DNA of 64,000 bases, taken from positions 29,465 through 93,464 of the forward strand of contig BMSM01000026.1 of assembly GCA_014649155.1 (NCBI GenBank). The letters run 5' to 3'. Source of the DNA: Streptomyces griseoviridis. Lineage in GTDB: Bacteria; Actinomycetota; Actinomycetes; Streptomycetales; Streptomycetaceae. The notes under the pieces are model-generated. The model made no database searches. It was given only the letters and a program-made list of their open reading frames with translations, and was not told the origin of the DNA. Positions 57,474 through 64,000 of the stretch are shown here, piece by piece; positions within the stretch are counted from its first letter, which is position 1; each line of letters starts with the position of its first letter. The position numbers and the translations under genes are program-made.

Positions 57474-58241
57474 GTGGAAGCCGTGCAGGACGCCCGTGTC
57501 GTCGTCACCGGAGCGGGGGGCGGCATCGGAGCCGCGCTGGCCCGCCGCTTCGCCGCCGAGGGCGCCCGTGTCGTCGTCAACGACCTGGACGCCGCGAAGG
57601 CGAAGGCGGTCGCCGACGACATAGGCGGCATCGCGGTACCGGGCGACGCCTCGGCCGTCGTCGACGAGGCCCGCGAGGCGCTCGGCGGCACGGTCGACGT
57701 GTACTGTGCCAACGCGGGCGTCGGCTCCGGCGGCACCGAGGCCGCCGACGAGTCCGTCTGGGCACTGGCCTGGGACGTCAACGTCATGGCCCACGTCCGC
57801 GCCGCCCACGCCCTGCTGCCCGACTGGCTGGAGCGCGGCCGGGGCCGGTTCGTCTCGACCGTGTCGGCCGCCGGACTGCTCACCATGATCGGCGCCGCCC
57901 CCTACAGCGTCACCAAGCACGGCGCCTACGCCTTCGCCGAGTGGCTGTCGCTGACCTACCGCCACCGCGGCGTCACGGTGCACGCCATCTGCCCGCAGGG
58001 CGTGCGCACCGACATGCTCACCGCAAGCGGCAGCGCCGGCGAACTCGTCCTCACCCCGACCGCGATCGAGCCGGAGGACGTGGCCGACGCCCTGTTCAAG
58101 GGCATCGAGGAGGACCGCTTCCTGATCCTGCCGCACCCCGAGGTCGCCGCGTACTACCAGGCACGCGCCGCCGAGCCGGACCGCTGGCTGCGCGGCATGA
58201 ACCGGCTCCAGCGCCAGTGGGAGGAGGGGAACGCCCGATGA
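57474..58241 (+). CDS. Short-chain dehydrogenase/reductase
   Basis: A 255-aa SDR: VVVTGAGGGIGAALARRFA (cofactor loop), DVYCANAGVG, WDVNVMAHVRAAHALLP, STVSAAGLLTMIG (catalytic Ser) and YSVTKHGAYAF (Tyr-x3-Lys). GTG 57474 has AAGGAG at good spacing. Its stop overlaps the start of the acyl-CoA ligase (ATGA), and a TetR gene follows, so the three form an operon for handling a hydroxy- or keto-acyl substrate. The exact substrate is unknown. Confidence 0.92.
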   Translation: MEAVQDARVVVTGAGGGIGAALARRFAAEGARVVVNDLDAAKAKAVADDIGGIAVPGDASAVVDEAREALGGTVDVYCANAGVGSGGTEAADESVWALAWDVNVMAHVRAAHALLPDWLERGRGRFVSTVSAAGLLTMIGAAPYSVTKHGAYAFAEWLSLTYRHRGVTVHAICPQGVRTDMLTASGSAGELVLTPTAIEPEDVADALFKGIEEDRFLILPHPEVAAYYQARAAEPDRWLRGMNRLQRQWEEGNAR

Positions 58242-59899
58242 CCGCCGCCCGTTCCCGGTACGCCGCCAAGCCCTGGCTGGACCTCCTCACCGACGCCCAG
58301 AAGGCCCCGCTGCACCCCGGCACCTCCCTGGTGCACGCCCTGCGCCGGGCCGTCGCCGACACCCCCGACCGCACCTTCCTCGCCTACTTCGACGGCCGCC
58401 TCACCTACCGCGAGGCCGACGAGCTGAGCGACTCGGTCGCCGGTCACCTCGCCGCCCGCGGCCTGGCCCGCGGCGACCGGGTCGCCGTGATCCTCCAGAA
58501 CTCCCCGCACTTCGTGCTCGCCGTCCTCGGCGCCTGGAAGGCGGGCGGCGTGGTGGTCCCGGTCAACCCCATGTACAAGGCGGGCGAGGTCGGCCACGTC
58601 CTGCGCGACGCCGAGGCCGCCGCGCTGATCTGCTCCGACCGGGCCTGGGCGGCGTATCTGCGCGAGACGGCCGCCGGCTCCCCGGTGCGGATCGCGCTCA
58701 CCGCGTGCGAGCTGGACTTCCAGACCCGCGGCGACACCCGCGTCCTGGCCTTCGAGCGGCAGCCCGCCCCCGACGCCGAGGACCTCACCGCGGTGGCCCG
58801 CGCCGGACACCCGGCCCCCGCCGACCGCGACCCGGCCGCCGGCGACACCGCGCTGATCAGCTACACCTCCGGCACCAGCGGCACCCCCAAGGGCGCCACC
58901 AACACCCACCGCAACATCATGTACAACGCCGAGCGGCAGCGCACCGGCCTCGGCCTGCCCGAGGCGCCGGTCTACTTCGCGCTGGCGCCGCTGTTCCACA
59001 TCACCGGCCTGGTCTGCGAGTTCGGTGCCTGCCTGAACAGCGGGGGCACGCTGGTCCTCGCCTACCGCTTCGAGGCGGGCGTCGTCCTCGACGCGTTCGC
59101 CGAGCACCGCCCGCACTACACCGTCGGCCCGTCCACCGCCTTCATGGCCCTGGCCGCCCACCCCGGCGTCACCCGCGACCACTTCGCCTCCTTCACCGTG
59201 CTCTCCTCCGGCGGCGCCCCGCTGCCGCCCGCCCTGGTGGAGAAGTTCCGCGCCGGCCTCGGCCCGTACATCCGCAACGGCTACGGCCTCACCGAGTGCA
59301 CCGCCCCCTGCGCCTCCGTACCGCCCCACCTGGAGGCACCCGTCGACCCGGGCTCCGGGACCCTCGCGGTCGGCGTGCCCGGACCCGAGACGGTCGTCCG
59401 CGTCCTCGACGACCTGGGCGAGGAGGTCCCCTTCGGCGAGCAGGGCGAGATCGTGGTCAGCGGCCCCCAGGTCGTCCCCGGCTACTGGCGCCGCCCCGAC
59501 GCCACCGCCGAGACCTTCCCCGGCGGCGAACTGCGCACCGGCGACATCGGCTTCATGGACGAACGGGGCTGGCTGTACGTCGTCGACCGCAAGAAGGACA
59601 TGATCAACGCGTCCGGCTTCAAGGTCTGGCCGCGCGAGGTCGAGGACGTCCTCTACACCCACCCGGCGGTCCGCGAGGCCGCCGTCGTCGGCGTGCCCGA
59701 CGGGTACCGCGGGGAGACGGTCAAGGCGTACATCAGCCTCCGCCCCGGCGCCGAGGCCGACCCCGAGACGCTCGCCGCGTACTGCGGGGAGAGACTGGCA
59801 GCGTACAAGTACCCGCGTCAGGTGGAGATCCTGCCCGAGCTGCCGAAGACGGCGAGTGGCAAGATCCTCCGTCGGGAACTGCGTTCCCGCAACGACTAG
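58238..59899 (+). CDS. Acyl-CoA synthetase (AMP-forming)
   Basis: A 553-aa ANL-superfamily ligase. The P-loop motif is YTSGTSGTPKGAT; LAPLFHITGL, NGYGLTECT (A5) and LRTGDIGFMDERGWLYVVDRKKD (A7-A8) follow; the C-terminal PKTASGKILRREL carries the adenylation Lys. It activates a fatty or aromatic acid to its CoA ester. ATG 58238 overlaps the SDR stop. Neighbouring SDR, TetR and acyl-CoA dehydrogenase genes point to fatty-acid or related degradation. Confidence 0.94.
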   Translation: MTAARSRYAAKPWLDLLTDAQKAPLHPGTSLVHALRRAVADTPDRTFLAYFDGRLTYREADELSDSVAGHLAARGLARGDRVAVILQNSPHFVLAVLGAWKAGGVVVPVNPMYKAGEVGHVLRDAEAAALICSDRAWAAYLRETAAGSPVRIALTACELDFQTRGDTRVLAFERQPAPDAEDLTAVARAGHPAPADRDPAAGDTALISYTSGTSGTPKGATNTHRNIMYNAERQRTGLGLPEAPVYFALAPLFHITGLVCEFGACLNSGGTLVLAYRFEAGVVLDAFAEHRPHYTVGPSTAFMALAAHPGVTRDHFASFTVLSSGGAPLPPALVEKFRAGLGPYIRNGYGLTECTAPCASVPPHLEAPVDPGSGTLAVGVPGPETVVRVLDDLGEEVPFGEQGEIVVSGPQVVPGYWRRPDATAETFPGGELRTGDIGFMDERGWLYVVDRKKDMINASGFKVWPREVEDVLYTHPAVREAAVVGVPDGYRGETVKAYISLRPGAEADPETLAAYCGERLAAYKYPRQVEILPELPKTASGKILRRELRSRND

Positions 59900-59937
59900 C
59901 ACCGACGAGCAGTGTCGAGGAAAGGCAGGTGGCGGCA

Positions 59938-60531
59938 GTGCCCAGGACCACGGACGGGGACGGGACCCCGGTACCGCAGCGGCTCCTGGCCGCCGCCACC
60001 CGGCTCTTCGCGGAGCGGGGCTACGACCGCACCTCGGTGCAGGAGATCGTCGAGGCGGCCGGCGTCACCAAGGGCGCGCTCTACCACTACTTCGGCTCCA
60101 AGGACGACCTGCTGCACGAGGTGTACGCCCGGGTCCTGCGCCTCCAGCAGGACCGCCTGGACACCTTCGCGGACGCCGACGAGCCGGTCGAGAAGCGGCT
60201 GCGGGACGCGGCGGCCGACGTCGTCGTCACCACCATCGACAACCTCGACGACGCCTCGATCTTCTTCCGCTCCATGCACCACCTGAGCCCGGAGAAGAAC
60301 CGCCAGGTGCGCGCCGAGCGCCGCCGGTACCACGAGCGCTTCCGCGCCCTGGTGGAGGAGGGCCAGCAGTCCGGGGTCTTCACCAAGGAGATCCCGGCGG
60401 ACCTGGTGGTGGACTACCACTTCGGGTCCATCCACCACCTGTCCACCTGGTACCGCCCCGACGGCCCCCTCAGCCCGCAGGAACTCGCCGACCACCTCGC
60501 CGACCTCCTGCTGCGCGCGCTGCGCCCGTAG
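59938..60531 (+). CDS. TetR-family regulator of the fatty-acid block
   Basis: A 197-aa TetR protein. TPVPQRLLAAATRLFAERGY, DRTSVQEIVEAAGVTKGALYHYFGSKDDL is the DNA-binding domain; VRAERRRYHERFRALVEEGQ belongs to a FadR-like ligand domain. The GTG at 59938 (AGGTGG upstream) is preferred; GTG 59929 is an alternative. It lies in the same operon as the SDR and ligase genes, and palindromes with a common half-site lie before that operon and before the phosphotransferase/acyl-CoA dehydrogenase pair, so it probably represses both. Confidence 0.88.
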   Translation: MPRTTDGDGTPVPQRLLAAATRLFAERGYDRTSVQEIVEAAGVTKGALYHYFGSKDDLLHEVYARVLRLQQDRLDTFADADEPVEKRLRDAAADVVVTTIDNLDDASIFFRSMHHLSPEKNRQVRAERRRYHERFRALVEEGQQSGVFTKEIPADLVVDYHFGSIHHLSTWYRPDGPLSPQELADHLADLLLRALRP

Positions 60532-60549
60532 ACGCGCGCGAGCACCGGG

Positions 60550-61764
<1,215 letters not shown>

Positions 61765-61769
61765 GCCGG

Positions 61770-62792
61770 TCAGCCTTCCTGCAGAGTGGTCAGTCCGTGC
61801 TCGATGAAGACGGGCACCAGGTCCCCGATGCGGTCGAAACCGCGCCCGACCGTCTGGCCCAGGGTGTAGCGGTAGTGGATGCCCTCCAGGATCACGGCGA
61901 GCTTGAACCAGGCGAACGCCGTGTACCAGGAGACGCCCGACACGTCCCGCCCCGACCTCGCGGCGTACCGCTCGACCAGTTCCCGGGGCGCGGGGTGGCC
62001 GGGCGCCTCGGCGGTGGTGGAGACGGGGGAGTCGGGCATGCCGAGCGGCCGGCTGTACATCACCAGCAGCCCCAGATCGGTCAGCGGATCGCCGAGCGTG
62101 GACATCTCCCAGTCCAGCACCGCCCTGATCCGGTCGTCGTCGCCGATCAGCACGTTGTCCAGCCGGTAGTCGCCGTGCACCACCGCCGGGGCGGGGGAGC
62201 GGGGCAGCTCCCGGCCCAGGGTGGCGTGCAGCTCGTCGATGCCGGGCAGGTCGCGGTTGCGGGACGCGTCGAGCTGCTTGGCCCAGCGGCGCAGCTGCCG
62301 GTCGAGGAAGCCGTCCGGCCGGCCGAAGCCGGCGAGGCCCACCGCGGCCGGGTCCACCGCGTGCAGCTCGACCAGCGTGTCCACCAGGTTCAGCACGACG
62401 TCCCGGGTGCGCTCCGGGCCCAGCGGCGCGAGCTGGTCCGCCGTGCGGTACGGCGTGCCCTCGACGAAGTCCATCACGTAGAACGGCGCCCCGAGCACCT
62501 CCTCGTCCTCGCACAGCAGCACCGTGCGCGGCACCGGCACCCCGGTCGGGTGCAGGGCGCTCATCACCCGGTGCTCGCGCCGCATGTCGTGCGCCGTGGC
62601 CAGGACGTGGCCGAGCGGGGGGCGCCGCACCACCCACCGGGAGACGCCGTCGGAGACCGCGTAGGTGAGGTTGGACCGCCCCCCTTCGATCAGCCGGCCG
62701 GTCAGCGGCCCGCGCACCAGGCCGGGCCGCTCCCGGTCCAGCAGACCGCGCAGCCGGTCGAGGTCGAGTCCTGGCGGGTGATCGGGGCTCAT
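61770..62792 (-). CDS. Phosphotransferase (APH/ACAD10-11 kinase type)
   Basis: A 340-aa APH-fold kinase. GRLIEGGRSNLTYAV and WVVRRPP form the ATP site; VHGDYRLDNVLIGDD has the catalytic Asp and Asn; AVLDWEMSTLGDPLTDLGLL has the metal Asp. It groups by eye with the kinase domain of ACAD10/11, which phosphorylates 4-hydroxyacyl-CoA so that the dehydrogenase can remove the phosphate. ATG 62792 has GGAGGAG seven bases upstream. The next gene in the operon is the matching acyl-CoA dehydrogenase. Confidence 0.88.
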   Translation of the reverse strand: MSPDHPPGLDLDRLRGLLDRERPGLVRGPLTGRLIEGGRSNLTYAVSDGVSRWVVRRPPLGHVLATAHDMRREHRVMSALHPTGVPVPRTVLLCEDEEVLGAPFYVMDFVEGTPYRTADQLAPLGPERTRDVVLNLVDTLVELHAVDPAAVGLAGFGRPDGFLDRQLRRWAKQLDASRNRDLPGIDELHATLGRELPRSPAPAVVHGDYRLDNVLIGDDDRIRAVLDWEMSTLGDPLTDLGLLVMYSRPLGMPDSPVSTTAEAPGHPAPRELVERYAARSGRDVSGVSWYTAFAWFKLAVILEGIHYRYTLGQTVGRGFDRIGDLVPVFIEHGLTTLQEG

Positions 62793-62871
62793 CGGCAGCT
62801 CCTCCGGCGGATGCGCGGGCAGGTCGGGCGATGGCCGCGGGCGGCCACGGTCACATCGGTTGTCCGATCAT

Positions 62872-62891
62872 GATGCCGACCGGTCGGTATG
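62872..62891. promoter_or_regulatory. TetR-type palindrome upstream of the phosphotransferase operon
   Basis: GATGCCGACCGGTCGGTATG contains a perfect 12-base palindrome CCGACCGGTCGG (62876-62887). It shares the half-site GTCGGTATG with the sites at 57416 and 35159. A second small inverted repeat (ATCGG-TTGT-CCGAT) lies just before it. It sits between the divergent phosphotransferase and quinone oxidoreductase genes. Confidence 0.72.
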
Positions 62892-62997
62892 CCGTCCAGA
62901 GGGCGGACCGGAACGTGATCCGCGCCACGGTCCCCGTCCGCCCCGCCCCGTCCGGCTCCGGTTGCGTCCCACCCGGCCACCCTTGAGGGTCGGAGCC

Positions 62998-63936
62998 ATG
63001 AAGGCGATCAGCTACGCACGGTACGGCGGCCCCGAGGTCCTGGAGTACGGCGAGGTCCCCGACCCCCGGGTCGGCCCCGACTCGGTCCTGGTCCAGGTGC
63101 GGGCGGCGGGCGTCAACCCGGTGGACTGGCAGTGCCGCGAGGGCCGCCTGGACGCCCTCCTCGCGCCCGTCTTCCCCGTGGTGCCGGGCTGGGACGTCGC
63201 CGGGGTCGTGGTCCGGCCCGGCGCGGCCGTCACCGAGTTCGGCGCCGGTGACGAGGTCATCGGCTACTGCCGGGAGGACTTCCTCTCCCGCGGCACCTTC
63301 GCCGAGTACGTCGCCGCACCCGTGCGCGCCCTCGCCCGCAAGCCCCGCACCGTCTCCTTCGAGGAGGCGGCGGGCCTCCCGCTGACCGGGCTGACCGCCC
63401 TCCAGGTGCTGACCAGGTCGCTCCAGGTGAAGCGCGGCGAGACCGTCCTCGTGCACGCGGCGGCCGGCGGCGTCGGCTCGATCGCCGTCCAGCTCGCCCG
63501 CCATCTCGGCGCCCGCGTCCTCGGCACGGCGAGCGCACACCACCACGCCTACGTCCGCGGCCTCGGCGGCGAGCCGGTGGCGTACGGCGAGGGACTGGCC
63601 GAACGGGTGCGGGGGCTGGCCCCCGAGGGCGTGGACGCGGTCTTCGACACGGTCGGCGGCGAGACCCTCAAGGTCTCCGCGAACCTGCTGGCCCCGGAGG
63701 GCCGCCTCACCTCGATCGCCGACCCGGAGGCCGTCGCGTACGGCGGGCGGTACGCCTTCGTCCGACCCGACCCCCGGGACCTGGGCCACCTGACGGACCT
63801 GGTGGAGCAGGGCGTGGTGTCGGTGCACGTGTCACGGACGTACCCGCTGGAACGGACGGCGGACGCCCAGCGGGAGAGCCAGGAGGGGCGGACCCGCGGC
63901 AAGATCGTGGTGACGGTCGGTCCGGACCGGCGCTAG
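62998..63936 (+). CDS. NADPH:quinone oxidoreductase-like MDR protein
   Basis: A 312-aa zinc-free medium-chain reductase: GGPEVLEYGEVPDP, AAGVNPVDWQCREG, GWDVAGVV, VHAAAGGVGSIAVQLARHLGA (NADPH site) and a short C-terminal domain. No structural-zinc cysteine cluster. It reduces quinones or enones. ATG 62998 is preceded by GAGGGTCGGAG. It is divergent from the phosphotransferase operon and shares the operator region, so it may belong to the same regulon. Confidence 0.9.
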   Translation: MKAISYARYGGPEVLEYGEVPDPRVGPDSVLVQVRAAGVNPVDWQCREGRLDALLAPVFPVVPGWDVAGVVVRPGAAVTEFGAGDEVIGYCREDFLSRGTFAEYVAAPVRALARKPRTVSFEEAAGLPLTGLTALQVLTRSLQVKRGETVLVHAAAGGVGSIAVQLARHLGARVLGTASAHHHAYVRGLGGEPVAYGEGLAERVRGLAPEGVDAVFDTVGGETLKVSANLLAPEGRLTSIADPEAVAYGGRYAFVRPDPRDLGHLTDLVEQGVVSVHVSRTYPLERTADAQRESQEGRTRGKIVVTVGPDRR

Positions 63937-63958
63937 GTGTTATTGATCACGAGCGTTG

Positions 63959-64000
63959 TCAACGCCGACCGGGCTTGATCATGGCGAAGACCTCCGGTGT
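63959..64000 (-). CDS. Possible 3' end of an unidentified gene (very short fragment)
   Basis: At the window edge the minus strand reads TPEVFAMIKPGRR and stops at 63959-63961. It could be the C-terminus of a gene beyond the window. An opposite ATG at 63981 (MAKTSG) without ribosome site is an alternative. Neither can be tested with so little sequence. Confidence 0.25.
   Translation of the reverse strand, partial: TPEVFAMIKPGRR

Overview
The window reads as a linear piece of a Streptomyces chromosome: very high GC, third-position G/C codon use throughout, GTG/TTG starts, GGAGG ribosome sites, mycelial and secreted-enzyme genes, and no TTA (bldA) codon that I could find in a real gene. From memory (not checked against a database) the gene order resembles the S. 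coelicolor core from about SCO1749 down to about SCO1680: a sepF paralogue, dnaE2/imuB, an anchored LPMO, an SGNH lipase, hmgA, a citrate transporter, ALDH/ADH, soxR and acyl-CoA genes. There is no biosynthetic cluster, prophage, CRISPR array, rRNA or recognisable tRNA.

Layout. 1-2.7 kb: start of a sepF-like gene, an intact streptogrisin B-type protease and the wreck of a streptogrisin A-type neighbour. 2.7-8.5 kb: an ABC-2/DUF3533 membrane protein divergent from a dnaE2-imuB mutagenesis operon that has a good LexA-box match in its promoter. 8.5-13.8 kb: wall-anchored LPMO, small acetyltransferase, a 45-aa WWPD microprotein, a frameshifted methyltransferase, DUF402, tandem-GNAT, GntR and DUF72 genes. 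13.8-17 kb: a PAS/GAF-PP2C phosphatase translationally coupled to a CarH-like cobalamin-binding sensor that runs, through frameshifts, into a STAS domain. 17.2-25.5 kb: AAA ATPase, a two-glycosyltransferase/deacetylase surface polysaccharide operon, SGNH lipase, a decayed Ser/Thr kinase, a small basic protein and a Tat-exported M20 amidohydrolase. 25.5-29.2 kb: a drug-efflux ABC pair and its TetR repressor around a double palindromic operator, then an orphan type-ISP specificity-like gene. 29.2-35 kb: hmgA with its GntR regulator, a lipoprotein/TetR pair, a HAD phosphatase and an orphan butyrolactone-receptor-like TetR. 35-43 kb: molybdopterin oxidoreductase, citrate transporter/MFS, ALDH/ADH. 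43-47 kb: EamA exporter, ArsR-like regulator, and an RsbQ/RsbP-like hydrolase-phosphatase pair. 47-53 kb: TetR/acyl-CoA dehydrogenase, TetR/MaoC, SoxR, a MITE-like element, a BKACE enzyme, intergenic repeats and a zinc-ribbon protein. 53-64 kb: penicillin-acylase-type Ntn hydrolase, NamZ-type muramidase, and a fatty-acid block (SDR, acyl-CoA ligase, TetR; phosphotransferase, acyl-CoA dehydrogenase) followed by a quinone oxidoreductase.

How it fits together. Three themes stand out. First, acyl-CoA metabolism under several local TetR repressors, whose operators can be read directly and are shared between loci (40427/47811; 49374/50562; 57416/62872). Second, two separate partner-switching inputs (PP2C + B12/STAS, and RsbQ + RsbP), which would feed anti-sigma networks. 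Third, an unusual density of broken genes: two with internal deletions (protease, kinase) and two with frameshifts (methyltransferase, B12-STAS). Frameshifts could be sequencing errors; the internal deletions cannot easily be.
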